A stretch of 37,003 nucleotides of DNA, taken from the NCBI GenBank assembly GCA_016718655.1, contig JADKCV010000027.1, positions 1 through 37,003 of the forward strand, read 5' to 3'. The translations under genes were made by a program, and so were the position numbers. Positions 27,363 to 37,003 of this stretch are shown here, one piece after another; position 1 is the first letter of the stretch, and the number at the start of each line of letters is the position of its first letter. The stretch is from Flavobacteriales bacterium (GTDB lineage Bacteria; Bacteroidota; Bacteroidia; Flavobacteriales_F; PHOS-HE28). The notes beneath the pieces are model-generated. The model saw only the letters and a program-made list of their open reading frames with translations, was not told where the DNA came from and ran no database searches.

Positions 27363-30216
27363 ATGAACGCCATCCCTTGGAAACGCCTGTTGCCCGTCTT
27401 CGCGGCCATCGTCCTGTTCTACGCGCTCAGTCTGGTCTATTTCAGCCCCATGCTGGAGGGCAAAGAGCCTGGACCAGCACGACATCAAGCAATGGCAGGG
27501 CATGGCCAAGGAGGTGGAAGAGCACCGGGACGCCACGGGCGAAGAAGCCCTCTGGACCGGCAGCATGTTCAGCGGAATGCCCGCCTACCAGATCTCCGTG
27601 AAGTGGACGGCCAACCTGCTGCACTTACGCGGATGCGCTTTTCCACGGTTTCCTGCCGCGCCCGGCCAACTTCCTCTTCCTCTACCTGCTGGGCATGTAC
27701 GTGCTGCTGCGCATCCTGAAGGTGGATCCGTGGCTCAGTGTGGTCGGTGCCATCGCCTTCGCCTTCAGCAGCTACTTCTTCGTGATCCTGGAGGCGGGGC
27801 ACACCAGCAAGGCCAACGCCATCGGCTACATGCCCATGGTGCTGGGCGGGTTGTACCTGCTCTTCCGTGGAAGAATGCTGTTGGGTGCTGCCCTGCTGGC
27901 GCTGTTCCTGGGACTGGAAGTGGCCATGAACCACGTGCAGGTGACCTACTACCTGGGGATCCTGCTGGTCTTGTTCGGCCTGGCGGAAGCCGTGCGTGCA
28001 GTGCGCGGTGGCACCTTGCCCGACTTCGCTAAACGCGCCGGGCTGGGTGTGGCTGCCGTGGCGCTGGCCCTGCTGTGCAACCTGGGCGTGCTGTGGAGCA
28101 CCTTGGAGTACGGCAAGTACAGCACCCGTGGGAAGAGCGAACTCACCATTCCCCGGCGGACGGTTCTTCCAGCGAAGGCTTGCGCACGGCGGGTCTGGAC
28201 CGCGACTACATCACCACGTACAGCTACGGCAAACAGGAGTCGTTCACCCTGTTGGTGCCCGATGCCAAGGGAGGGGCCACAGGTGCAATGGGCAATGGCG
28301 CGGAATTGAGCGGTGCCGACCCGCGCTTCCGGCAGAACCTGGCGCAGATGAACCGGTATTGGGGCGATCAGCTATCCACCTCCGGGCCGCAGTACGCCGG
28401 TGTGATCGTGGCGCTGTTGATGTTGTTGATGCTGGTGCAGACCGAAGGCAAAGGCCGTTGGTGGCTCCTGGGTTCCGGCCTGTTGGTGCTCTTGCAGATC
28501 TTGGTGTCCAACGCGGCACCCTTCGACCTGGAGAACGTGGCCACCGTGGGCGGCATCAAGGCCAGCATCGTGGCGGGGCTGCTACTGGTGGCCTACTTGG
28601 TGGCGGGTCTCTTCCTGATGCGCGATGGAATGGTCTACGCCCTCTTCAGCGCCTTGTTGGTGACGCTGTTGCTCTCTTGGGGGCGCAACCTGATGCCCCT
28701 GACCGACTTCTTCCTGGAATATGTGCCCGGCTACAACAAGTTCCGCGCGGTCACCATCATCCTCGTGGTGGTGGAACTGGCGGCACCGGTGCTGGCCATC
28801 CTGTTCCTGGACCGCGCTCAACCCGCAACAGGCGGGGACTGGGACAAGGTGATGGAGAAACGCTCGCTGATCGCCATGGGCGCGCTGCTCGTACTATTGC
28901 TGGCCATGGCCCTGTTGCCCGATGGCTTATTCAATTTCGTGAACGATCAAGAACGCTCGGCTTTGATGCGTCAAGCCGAGGATTCACCCAAGATGGAGGC
29001 CCAAGTGATCGCCTTCGTGGATGCCTTGAAGGAAGTGCGCATCGGCATCTTCACCGCCGATGTCTGGCGCAGCTTCGCTTTCGTGTTGGCGGCCAGTGCG
29101 CTGGTCTTCCTGTTCGGTCGCAAGATCATCGGCAAAGTGGTGTTGATCGGTGGGTTGGGCCTGCTGATCCTGCTGGACCAGTGGACGGTGGACAAGCGCT
29201 ATATGCACAACGGGAAGGAGCGCGGCCGCTACGTGCATTGGGTGGACAACGCGGTGCATCAACAGCCATACACCCCTGATGCAGCCGACAAGGCCATATT
29301 GGAAGCCGAATGGTCACCCGCTGCAGGATCCGACCACCAAGCGGCCATGACCCGGTTGAAAGAGCGCAAACAGAACGCGGGCGGCATCAATAAACTGGTG
29401 AAACCCGAAGAGGAGTTGCTCGAACGTTTCAGTAGCCTCCGGCGCAACAGCGACTACCGCGTGCTGACGTTGGGCAATCCGTTCAACGATACACGGGTGA
29501 GCTACTTCCACCGCAGTTTGGGCGGCTACCATGGCGCCAAACTGAAACGGTATCAAGAAGTGATAGAGTTCCATTTGGGCCCCGCGATCCAGCGGGTAAC
29601 GAGCATGTTGCAGAGTGGGACCTCCTTGCCAGAGATGGATAGTTTGCTCGCCCAGGAAGGGGTGCTCAACATGCTCAATACGCGCTACCTGATCTACAAC
29701 CCGGAGCGTCCGCCCATCCGCAACAGCAATGCGTACGGCGCAGCTTGGTTTGTGGATGAAGTGCGGTGGGTGAAGAACGCCGATGAGGAGATCCTCGCAT
29801 TGAGCGAGATCGACCCGGCCACCACGGCGCTGGTTGACGAACGGTACCGCACCGTGCTGGGTTCCACGACCGTGGTGCCCGACCCCTCCGCAAGCGTCGA
29901 GCTGACCCAGTACGAAACGAATGAGCTGACCTACTTGGTGCGTTCGAACAACGGAGGTCTGGTCATCTTCAGTGAGATCTGGTACGGACCCGATTGGCAT
30001 GCCACGGTGGATGGGCAGCCGGTGGACCATGTTCGTGCGAACTATATCCTGCGAGGATTACCAGTGCCTGCTGGGGAGCATACGGTGGTCTTCAAGGTCT
30101 CCAGCGAACCGTTCAACACGTCACGACCGGTGGCCATGGCATCCAGCGCGTTGGTGCTGCTGGTAGTGATCGGTGCCTTGGTGTGGCAAGCGCGTACAGC
30201 GCTCCGCGCGGAATGA
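27363..30216 (+). CDS. YfhO-family membrane protein, three frame breaks in its 5' third
   Basis: YfhO proteins are large multi-pass GT-C-fold enzymes thought to transfer sugars from lipid carriers to cell-wall polymers. The start MNAIPWKRLLPVFAAIVLFYALSL, the loop GSMFSGMPAYQISVKW and the C-terminal beta domain (GLVIFSEIWYGPDWHATVDG, RANYILRGLPVPAGEHTVVF) are typical. The sequence needs a frame change near 27464 (EGK then SLDQHDIKQW), near 27626 (LLH then YADALFHGF; one extra T) and near 28155 (SELTIP then ADGSSSEG). From about 28160 to 30216 it is open. Complete product about 950 residues. All three joins are smooth, so they look like assembly indels rather than decay. The stop overlaps the next start (ATGA). 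Confidence 0.85.
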
Positions 30217-31520
30217 AACGGGTGCTCATCATCGCGTACTACTGGCCGCCCAACGCCGGGGTAGGGGTGTATCGATGGCTGAAGTTCGTCAAATACCTGC
30301 CGCAATTCGGTTGGCAGCCGGTGGTGTACACGCCTGCGAACCCGGAGCTGCAAGCCTTGGATGAAGCCTTGATGAAGGATGTGCCGCCGGAAGCGGAGGT
30401 CATCAAAGGGCCCATCACCGAACCCTATGCATGGTACAAACGCTTCACCGGTAGGAAGGCCGACGAACGCTTGCAGACCGCGTTCTTGAAAGAAGATGGC
30501 AGTGGCTCCACCTGGAAGGAGAACATCGCGAACTGGTTGCGTAGCAATTTCTTCATTCCGGATGCACGTATATGGTGGGTGAAGCCCTCGGTGAAGCGTT
30601 TGCAACTGTATCTCGAACAGCATCCGGTGGATGTCATCGTTACCACGGGTTCTCCGCATAGCCTGCACATGATCGGTCGCGCATTGAAGCAGCGCACCGG
30701 CATTCCTTGGGTCGCCGACTTCCGTGATCCGTGGACCAACATCGACTATTACGACCAACTGAAATTCACGCGCTGGGCTGATGCCAAGCAACGTCGGTTG
30801 GAGCGTGAAGTACTCACCGAAGCCGATCGTGTGATCACCGTGAGCTGGCGCTGGGCGGAAGACCTGGAATCCCTCGGAGCAAAACACGTGGAGGTGATCA
30901 CCAACGGCTATGACCCCGAGGATCTTCCCAGGCCACCAGAACCTGTGGACGAATGCTGGAGCCTGGTGCACGTAGGCAGCATCACGGCCACACGGGATGT
31001 ACCCGAACTCTGGAAGGCACTTGCCGAACGGGTCCGTGACGACGCTGAATTCCGAGCCCGTTTCGTGCTTCGTTTTGTTGGAGGTGTGGACCACGGTGTG
31101 ATACGCAGTTTGGAGTCCGCAGGGCTCATGGGCCATGTTGAACGTATTGGCCAGGTCAGCCATACCGCAGCGATACGTCACATGCAACGTGCCCGCGTCC
31201 TCTTGCTACCGGTGAACGATACGCCCAACGTGATGGGCTTCCTGCCTGCCAAGGTGTTCGAGTATCTGGGTGTGCAGCGTCCCATTCTGGCGGTGGCGCC
31301 TCTGGGCGCGGATATTGGGAAGGTATTGGGTGACGGGCATTGGCTGGTGCAACGCGGCGAAATGGGCCCCATACACACCACCGTACAACAGCTGTTCGAT
31401 AGGGATCGAACGGCGGCCACCCCAGCAAAGCGTTTTGAACGTCGTGAATTGACAGGAACACTCGCCCGACTTTTGGATCGGATCGTGGCCAAGGATGTCA
31501 CAGTCATGCATCGCGCTTGA
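30213..31520 (+). CDS. Glycosyltransferase family 4
   Basis: 435 residues, cytoplasmic, GT-B fold. The N-terminal domain begins MKRVLIIAYYWPPNAGVGVYRWLKF, with the glycine-rich acceptor loop, and contains VIVTTGSPHSLHMIG and WVADFRDPWTNI. The C-terminal donor domain shows LVHVGSITATRDVPELW, FVGGVDHGVI and the E-x7-E-like region MGFLPAKVFEYLGVQRPILAV. It adds a sugar from an activated nucleotide donor to a growing glycan. Start overlaps the YfhO stop (ATGA), so the two are coupled. Confidence 0.9.
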   Translation: MKRVLIIAYYWPPNAGVGVYRWLKFVKYLPQFGWQPVVYTPANPELQALDEALMKDVPPEAEVIKGPITEPYAWYKRFTGRKADERLQTAFLKEDGSGSTWKENIANWLRSNFFIPDARIWWVKPSVKRLQLYLEQHPVDVIVTTGSPHSLHMIGRALKQRTGIPWVADFRDPWTNIDYYDQLKFTRWADAKQRRLEREVLTEADRVITVSWRWAEDLESLGAKHVEVITNGYDPEDLPRPPEPVDECWSLVHVGSITATRDVPELWKALAERVRDDAEFRARFVLRFVGGVDHGVIRSLESAGLMGHVERIGQVSHTAAIRHMQRARVLLLPVNDTPNVMGFLPAKVFEYLGVQRPILAVAPLGADIGKVLGDGHWLVQRGEMGPIHTTVQQLFDRDRTAATPAKRFERRELTGTLARLLDRIVAKDVTVMHRA

Positions 31521-31551
31521 TCCAACACGAACCGACGACCCCGATACGACC

Positions 31552-32319
31552 ATGACCGATCTCGAAACCTACTTCCACGCCAACCAAGGTCGACTGATCC
31601 ACAAGTGGATGCACTTCTTCGACGTTTATGACAAACACTTCAACCGATACAGGGGCAAGGACGTCGTGATCCTGGAGATCGGTGTCTACCACGGTGGCAG
31701 TTTGCAGATGTGGAAGAATTACTTCGGCGGTAAGGCCCGCATCTATGGAGTGGACATCAACCCGCGCTGCAAGGAACTCGAGGAGGAGAACATCTCGATC
31801 CACATCGGCTCACAATCGGACCGTGCCTTTCTTCGCAAACTGAAAAAGGAAATGCCACCCATCGATATCCTTATCGATGATGGAGGGCACACGATGCAGC
31901 AACAGATCGTGACCTTCGAGGAATTGTACAGCGCTGTGAAGCCCGACGGTGTCTACCTGTGCGAGGACCTGCACACTTCGTATTGGCTTCAGTACGGCGG
32001 TGGTGACCGTAGGCCGGGCACATTCATCGAGTACAGCAAGCGTATGATCGACAAGTTGAATGCCTGGCATTCCGCAGAGTCGAGCCTCAAAGTGGACGAT
32101 TTCACGCGAAGTGCAGGATCGCTGCATTTCTATGATAGTATCCTCGTGATCGAGAAGAAGGTGGCGGCCCCCCCGGAACATCGCAAGACCGGAACGCCCA
32201 GTTTCCAGGACCCCCCAGCAAGGCACCGAGGACCTTGGGGAAAACTCAAGCTCGGTTCGTTGCGCGCCGTTAACAAGGTGCTCCGGGGCTTGGGCATGCC
32301 CAGTATCATATGGCGGTGA
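31552..32319 (+). CDS. Class I SAM-dependent methyltransferase (glycan-modifying type)
   Basis: 255 residues from ATG 31552 (MTDLETYFHANQGRLIHKWM). Motif I VILEIGVYHGGSLQMWKNYF, motif II IYGVDINPRC, IDILIDDGGHTMQQQIVTFE and GGVYLCEDLHTSYW-like segment match the cephalosporin hydroxylase-like / rhamnosyl O-methyltransferase group (Methyltransf_24-like) found in surface polysaccharide clusters. The C-terminal tail (PPEHRKTGTPSF...) is basic and variable. It follows the GT4 gene by 31 bp and probably methylates a sugar of the same glycan. Confidence 0.8.
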   Translation: MTDLETYFHANQGRLIHKWMHFFDVYDKHFNRYRGKDVVILEIGVYHGGSLQMWKNYFGGKARIYGVDINPRCKELEEENISIHIGSQSDRAFLRKLKKEMPPIDILIDDGGHTMQQQIVTFEELYSAVKPDGVYLCEDLHTSYWLQYGGGDRRPGTFIEYSKRMIDKLNAWHSAESSLKVDDFTRSAGSLHFYDSILVIEKKVAAPPEHRKTGTPSFQDPPARHRGPWGKLKLGSLRAVNKVLRGLGMPSIIWR

Positions 32320-32378
32320 ATCGATGTGCCCATACTTGAAAGGCGGGGAGGAACGTATCGTATGCATGAGGGATATGC

Positions 32379-32386
32379 TACTTTGA
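32379..32386 (+). promoter_or_regulatory. Possible -7 box (TACTTTGA) before the flippase gene
   Basis: TACTTTG resembles the Bacteroidota -7 element with one base fewer and ends 7 bases before ATG 32394. It may give the flippase its own transcript. Confidence 0.3.
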
Positions 32387-32393
32387 CCGGGCC

Positions 32394-33875
32394 ATGGGCA
32401 TCCTAGCGCGCCAAACTTTGCTCAATACGGTGCTCACTTATGCGGGTATCGTGTTGGGCTTCGTCAATGTGGTGCTCCTGTACCCCAAGGTCCTGCAAGC
32501 GGACCAATTCGGCCTGACACGCTTGTTGGTGTCGATCACAGTCGTGGCGGCACAACTTTCACAACTCGGCGTGGAGAATACGGTGCTGCGGTTCTTTCCC
32601 TATTTCAAGGATGATCAGCGCAAGCACCGTGGCCTGTTGAGCATGCTGGTCCTTTTCGGAACAGCAGCATCCCTGTTGTGTATGTTGGCACTAGCCGCAC
32701 TGCATCCGTGGCTCTCCGATGTCTTCAACGACCGCAACTCGCTTTACGCGCAATACGGTCTCTTGGTATTGCCGCTCGTGTTGGGCGAGGTGTTCTTCAT
32801 CCTGCTGCGCAGTTTCAGCCGGTCCTTGCGTCGAACGGTACAGCCCACGTTCATCCGGGAATTCATGTTGCGGGCAATGCAGACGATCCTCATCCTGGTC
32901 CAGGCATGGGCGATGATGCCGTTCCACGTATTCATGCTGTTGTATACAGCGTTGTTCCTGATCGGCACCTTGGCCTTGGTATGGGACCTGTATCGTTCAG
33001 GGAATTTTGCATTGGGTTGGTCCGAGCGTTGGTTGCCCACGCGGTTGCGCAAGAGCATGGTGACCTATAGCACATTCACCTTTTCGGCCACGTTGGCCGG
33101 CATCATCCTCGGCAACATGGACCAGCTCATGATCGGTGCACTTCTCGGTGATGGTCTAAGGCAGGTGGCCTATTATTCGGTGGCCTTCTACTTCGGATCG
33201 GTGATCGCGGCACCGGGCCGGGCGTTGAGCCAGGGTGCCCTGCCCTTGATCGCTGAAGCGTGGAAGCGCGACGACCATGTGTACATCGCCGACCTTTACC
33301 GTCGATCATCGCTGGTGCAATTTCTCGTTAGTGGTTTTTTGTTCTTGGTGATGTGGTCGAGCGTGGGTGACCTGTTCGAGTTACTTCCTTCCGAATATGC
33401 ACCTGCGGCCGAAGTGGCGATCATCATCGGCTCGGCGTATCTGATGACCAGTTCCATCGGGCTGAGTGTGGGTATCATCAGCATGTCCCGGTCGTATCGT
33501 TTGGATGCCATCTCGAGCATGGCGATGCTGCTCGTGAATCTGGTCGCTGACTATTTTCTCATCCGCGTATACGGCATCATCGGTGCTGCATACGCAACGT
33601 TGCTCGCACTCCTGGTGGTCAACGGATATCGCACCTGGTTCCTGTATCGACGCTATGGTCTTTGGCCCTTCGAGTTGCGCACGGTGGGTATTCTTGGGCT
33701 CATTGTGACCTTGGGGATCATGGTTCCGTGGATCCCACTGACCGGGTTGGCCATGTACGACCTCTTCCTGCGCTTCCTACTGCTCACTGTACTTTTCTGG
33801 CCGGTCGCATTCCTTTTCGGGACCATGCCCGAACTGAAGGGCGTGATGAGCCAATTCAGCAAGCGCTTGAAGTAG
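32394..33875 (+). CDS. Wzx-like oligosaccharide flippase (MATE/MOP superfamily)
   Basis: 493 residues with 12-14 membrane helices. The start MGILARQTLLNTVLTYAGIVLGFVNVVLLYP and the segment QADQFGLTRLLVSITVV are typical of polysaccharide biosynthesis (RfbX-type) exporters, which flip lipid-linked oligosaccharide units across the inner membrane. The pore-side motif ATLAGIILGNMDQLMIGALLG and the paired second bundle are visible. It is intact, with its stop 5 bp from the convergent GT2 gene. It is the export step of the surrounding glycan cluster. Confidence 0.9.
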   Translation: MGILARQTLLNTVLTYAGIVLGFVNVVLLYPKVLQADQFGLTRLLVSITVVAAQLSQLGVENTVLRFFPYFKDDQRKHRGLLSMLVLFGTAASLLCMLALAALHPWLSDVFNDRNSLYAQYGLLVLPLVLGEVFFILLRSFSRSLRRTVQPTFIREFMLRAMQTILILVQAWAMMPFHVFMLLYTALFLIGTLALVWDLYRSGNFALGWSERWLPTRLRKSMVTYSTFTFSATLAGIILGNMDQLMIGALLGDGLRQVAYYSVAFYFGSVIAAPGRALSQGALPLIAEAWKRDDHVYIADLYRRSSLVQFLVSGFLFLVMWSSVGDLFELLPSEYAPAAEVAIIIGSAYLMTSSIGLSVGIISMSRSYRLDAISSMAMLLVNLVADYFLIRVYGIIGAAYATLLALLVVNGYRTWFLYRRYGLWPFELRTVGILGLIVTLGIMVPWIPLTGLAMYDLFLRFLLLTVLFWPVAFLFGTMPELKGVMSQFSKRLK

Positions 33876-33879
33876 GGCC

Positions 33880-34860
33880 TTAGGTCAGGAGATCACGCAT
33901 CAACGTGAACACACCGTTGTAATGGTCGCGATAGATCCCCCGCCGATGTAGTGACCAAACCCGGCCCGGCCTCTTGTACAAGGGAAGATTGCCGATAGTA
34001 AGCCGTTCCTCACCGATCCGGATCCAATCAAGTAGAGCTTTTCTCCAGTCGTCGTTCACACTATAGCCATGTCTGTCGATCTGCTCCTTCACCACTGCAT
34101 AACGCGCGTACCAGTGGTCCTTCTCTTGCTCGCGCATTTTGCGCGACCACTTCGTCCAGTGGTTGATGGAAAATGGTGAGAAACGCGTCGCGGACGAGGC
34201 ATTGGAAGCATGGAAGCGATGGAGTAACAAAGACCTCGGGACCACCTTCACGCGACCCATACCGAATGCGAACAGTGCAAGCCAGTGGTCATGCCCCCAA
34301 TACTGGGCGAATCCGGCTACACGATCCCGGGCTATGCGCCGAGCGAACGCCCCTTGAAGGGCCATCGTACATCCTTTGATGTCAGGGTTGGACATCACCT
34401 GCATCATCGACCGTTCGCCACCCGCATCGAGACGCGCTTTGTTCCGGGTACTGAAAATGCGCTCTCCGGTGGGCTCGAGTTCCGCATTGGTGATCGTGCC
34501 ATCGCTATAGGCCATCAAGAGTTCCGGATCCTCCGTGAAGCACGACGCGAGTGTCTCGATCTTTTCCGGTGACCACTTGTCGTCCTGGTCCGCGAAGAGG
34601 ACGAGGTCTCCGGTACTTCGGTCCAGGGCTTTGATAAAGCTTGCGGTTGGACCAAGGTTCACATCGTTCCTCACCAGGATCACACCGTCGATAGGGACAC
34701 GCTTTCGCCACTCGGTAAGCAGGTCCCACGTACCGTCCGTAGAGGCATCGTCAACAATGATCAGTTCATCCGGGAGGTGTGTGCCTTGTACGATCGAGTT
34801 CAACTGCTCCTCGACGAAAGCCGCGCCATTGTGGGTCGCCATAAGCACGGATAGTGTCAT
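33880..34860 (-). CDS. Glycosyltransferase family 2
   Basis: 326 residues with a GT-A fold: MTLSVLMATHNGAAFVEEQLNSI, DELIIVDDASTDGTWDLL, a NVNLGPTASF-like segment, and the metal-binding DxD (VLFADQDDKW). The C-terminal half with WGHDHWLALFAFG and a basic tail fits rhamnosyl- or galactosyl-type GT2 enzymes. It follows the methyltransferase gene at 34869 by 8 bp on the same strand, so the two are one operon. Confidence 0.9.
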   Translation of the reverse strand: MTLSVLMATHNGAAFVEEQLNSIVQGTHLPDELIIVDDASTDGTWDLLTEWRKRVPIDGVILVRNDVNLGPTASFIKALDRSTGDLVLFADQDDKWSPEKIETLASCFTEDPELLMAYSDGTITNAELEPTGERIFSTRNKARLDAGGERSMMQVMSNPDIKGCTMALQGAFARRIARDRVAGFAQYWGHDHWLALFAFGMGRVKVVPRSLLLHRFHASNASSATRFSPFSINHWTKWSRKMREQEKDHWYARYAVVKEQIDRHGYSVNDDWRKALLDWIRIGEERLTIGNLPLYKRPGRVWSLHRRGIYRDHYNGVFTLMRDLLT

Positions 34861-34868
34861 CTAGGCCT

Positions 34869-35540
34869 TCAGGGTTTTTCGATGGTGAACACGTATCCCA
34901 TGGTCACGAAGTCACGCACGTAGGGAATGATGAGCAGTGGGAAAAGGAGGTAGGTGATCGCCATGTTCACCTTCCAGAACCGATTGGTCTCGAAGAAGCG
35001 GAAATTGCGCTTGGCCATTTTCAACCTGGCACCCGGGCATTCCGCGATGAACTCCGGCAGGTTGCGGTACATGATGACGGTGCGGTGGGTCTTGTCGAAG
35101 ATGCCCCGCTCATTGCGCTGCCATTTGCGGGTCAAGAAGACCCAGAGCGTGTGCCAGTGGCCGTAGTTGGGGACCGATATGATCATGCGACCACCTGGCA
35201 ACAAATGCTCGTACAAGATGGCAGTGATCCGTTGGAAATGCACGGTGTGTTCCAACACGTCGCCCGCAATGATGTGGTCGAAGGAAAGGCCGTTCAGCGC
35301 AGTGCTGATGGCTTCTGTCCGGTCGAGGTCGATGCACCAACCCATCTCGAGGTCCGGTAGCGCCTTTTTCAAGGCATCAGGATTGATCTCCATACCCCAT
35401 ACATACGCATCCGGGAAGCGTCGTCGTATCGCCCTGGCCACAGCGCCATTGTTGCATCCCACGTCCAGAACGTTCATTGGCTTGACCAATGAACGAAGCA
35501 TATCCCGGCGTTCGCCTTGGTAACTCAAGTTGTCGTGCAT
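34869..35540 (-). CDS. Class I SAM-dependent methyltransferase (MetW/UbiG-like)
   Basis: 223 residues from ATG 35540 (MHDNLSYQGERRDMLRSLV). Motif I NVLDVGCNNGAVARAIRRRF, motif II VWGMEINPDAL, FDHIIAGDVLEHTVHF and LPGGRMIISVPNYGHW are clear. The C-terminus has a hydrophobic segment (MAITYLLFPLLIIPYVRDFV) that could bind a membrane, fitting methylation of a lipid-linked glycan. First gene of a two-gene operon with the GT2. Confidence 0.85.
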   Translation of the reverse strand: MHDNLSYQGERRDMLRSLVKPMNVLDVGCNNGAVARAIRRRFPDAYVWGMEINPDALKKALPDLEMGWCIDLDRTEAISTALNGLSFDHIIAGDVLEHTVHFQRITAILYEHLLPGGRMIISVPNYGHWHTLWVFLTRKWQRNERGIFDKTHRTVIMYRNLPEFIAECPGARLKMAKRNFRFFETNRFWKVNMAITYLLFPLLIIPYVRDFVTMGYVFTIEKP

Positions 35541-35688
35541 GGTCACAGTGTCGACTCCTTTAAAGTGTTGCGAATGTGGTGAACACTTCTGATCATTGCC
35601 GATCGGATGTCCATCGCACCAAACTGTACATGCTCCCGACCGCAGGTTCGATTTCCGTACAATTGCAAATACCAAGTCACAAACTTAC

Positions 35689-36700
35689 ATGCGTGCACTC
35701 TTGAACTTGGTTATTTCTGGACTCTTTGCGGCCCAAGTGTTCTCACAACCTGCCTTTCAATGGGAGCAAAGGGCCTCCTTACCGGCGCAAGGTCGTTGGG
35801 GAGCTTATACGTTCGAAATGGATGGGTATGGCTATGTCGCTGGAGGACATGATGGTTCGAATTATCGAAGGGACGTCTGGCGCTATGACCCCAATGCTGA
35901 CACGTGGCAGCAAATGGCGAATATGCCTGGGGTCCGGCGCCACGGTACATCATGGAGTATCAATGGGAAGGGATATGTGACCTGTGGGCAATCTGCTACT
36001 TCGACATTCTCTGATTTACTATGGGAGTATGACCCTGGTACCGACACTTGGACCGAGAAGGAGCCATTGCCTGCCATGGCTCGCTATGGCACTCATGGTT
36101 TTTCGATCAATGGACTAGGGTATGTTGGTGGTGGTAATTACGGAACTTCCTCAGGCCCCTTTCTGGCTGACATGTGGCGTTACGATCCAACATCGGATCA
36201 GTGGTCACAAGTAGCGGGCATACCGATTCTGGCCAGATACGGAGCCACATCCTTCAGCACTGTTGGTAAGGGCTATGTCTACGGTGGTTTGAATTCATCG
36301 CTGGAGTTTACGAACCAGTTCTGGGAGTATGATCCAGGCTCGAATACTTGGGTTGCACGGAACACGATTCCCGGTCCTGGTCGCTCATGGAGCATGTCGA
36401 TGCCATTGGCCTACGATGCTGTGGTTTCCGGCGGTGCCGAGAATGGCGTGAGTATTTATGATTCGTACAGGTATGACCCGGTTGCTAATGGTTGGACCAT
36501 CATAGCAGCCTATCCGGGGTTGAGCGGATGGAGCGGGGCGTCCTTTGTTCTGAATGGCCGAATTTTTGGAGGACTTGGACGGACAATTTATCCAACCAGT
36601 GGTCATCATGTGGATAGAGAACTTGGTTCCAGGATACTACAGTGTCCGCATCGCTAGTGATGGACGTGTGTACACGGGAGCCCTTTTGCGTTGTGAATGA
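35689..36700 (+). CDS. Secreted Kelch-repeat protein with T9SS sorting end, one frameshift
   Basis: ATG 35689 starts MRALLNLVISGLFAAQVFSQ, a signal peptide. Six or so Kelch blades follow (for example GYGYVAGGHDGSNYRRDVWR, GKGYVTCGQ ... LLWEYDPGTDTW, GLGYVGGGNYGTS, FWEYDPGSNTW). The main frame stops at 36657, but the bases up to the TGA at 36698-36700 encode IENLVPGYYSVRIASDGRVY in another frame, a T9SS type A sorting domain end. The indel is near 36610 (YPTSGHHV then WIENL). Joined, the product is about 337 residues, close to the Kelch protein at 11477 in design. Likely a surface beta-propeller of unknown ligand. Confidence 0.75.
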
Positions 36701-36729
36701 TAGTGTTCGAAAGGACCTCGATCACTTAG

Positions 36730-37003
36730 CTACTTCCCCCGCACCCACTCTTGTGTCCGATAGAAGAAGGCAACATAGCCGCGCACTTTCAGCATACCGT
36801 CCTCCAGCCACAACCTGCAGTCATAGACCTTTCCATTGTCCGGGTCCACGATCGTACCTCCTTCCCATTCCTGACCATCCTTCTCCATGTTGCGGATGAT
36901 CTCCATGCCCAACACGTTCTTCCCTTTGCGGTCGTCGGTGCAAGTAGCGCAGGTCTTGTCCAATTTGGTCTTGTCGAAGATCTCCACGATGCGGCCGGTG
37001 GCT
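36730..37003 (-). CDS. DUF2147-family protein, 5' end outside window
   Basis: The visible 90 residues are the C-terminal part: TGRIVEIFDKTKL, a Cys pair (CATCTDD), KGKNVLGMEIIRNM, WEGGTIVDPDNGKVYDCRLW and KVRGYVAFFYRTQEWVR, which follow the DUF2147 pattern (GxxVGMxIIxxxxxxxxWxGGxIxDPxxGKxYxCxxxLxxxxLxVRGY). The family is periplasmic or secreted in Bacteroidota and Proteobacteria; its role is unknown. The start and signal peptide lie beyond base 37003. Confidence 0.85.
   Translation of the reverse strand, partial: ATGRIVEIFDKTKLDKTCATCTDDRKGKNVLGMEIIRNMEKDGQEWEGGTIVDPDNGKVYDCRLWLEDGMLKVRGYVAFFYRTQEWVRGK

Noticed and set aside
30042..31187. 381-codon minus-strand frame over YfhO and GT4
   Set aside because: Shadow of two clear genes; no domain-like sequence.

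Overview
The window looks like a chromosome segment from a fairly GC-rich member of the Bacteroidota, most likely Flavobacteriales. Supporting signs: a short CarB without the C-terminal allosteric domain, signal-peptide proteins ending in type IX secretion (T9SS) sorting-like domains, families common in this phylum (DUF4199, DUF4834, DUF2147, YfhO, PorT-like barrels), and TAnnTTTG-type -7 promoter boxes. No rRNA, tRNA, CRISPR array, transposase or integrase was seen.

Layout. (1) 1-2781: carB, cut at its 5' end by the window edge. (2) 2782-5326: a decayed SacI-like restriction-modification pair bracketed by extra copies of the carB 3' end. The last 33 codons of carB recur at 5119-5217 and the last 14 at 5285-5326, with nearly or exactly the same peptide but different synonymous codons. 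carB therefore looks like a repeated integration target. (3) 5327-9588: an AT-richer accessory block with a broken phosphoribosyltransferase gene, a nucleoside deoxyribosyltransferase-like protein, an unusual fusion of a TrpF-like and a ribulose-phosphate-epimerase-like TIM barrel, a HAD-family protein and, facing them, an EVE-domain protein. All the enzymes of the + strand set fit ribose-phosphate or nucleotide chemistry. This is my best candidate for an undescribed system. (4) 9600-13322: small membrane and hypothetical genes, two copies of a 50-bp repeat, a broken Kelch/T9SS gene and a SnoaL-like lipoprotein. (5) 13518-27350: ordinary genes: outer-membrane barrel, VOC protein, membrane-tethered LuxR regulator with DUF4199 partner, methyltransferase, M50-like membrane protein, LOG phosphoribohydrolase, ion channel, AlkD-like DNA repair protein, a large T9SS cargo, a DEAD-box helicase and DUF4834, the last two fired from a divergent promoter pair. 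(6) 27363-35540: a cell-surface glycan cluster (YfhO, GT4, methyltransferase, Wzx-like flippase, then GT2 and methyltransferase on the other strand). (7) 35689-37003: a second Kelch/T9SS protein and the 3' part of a DUF2147 gene.

How genes work together. The island genes at 5.7-9.1 kb are tightly packed, one pair overlapping with a strong Shine-Dalgarno sequence, and could together make a nucleoside- or sugar-phosphate-derived metabolite. The glycan cluster would extend, modify and export a lipid-linked oligosaccharide.

Caveat. Reading-frame breaks are frequent at 0-12.3 kb, 27.4-28.2 kb and 36.6 kb, while 12.7-27.3 kb is clean. Some are probably assembly indels rather than real mutations, so 'broken' calls below need read-level confirmation.
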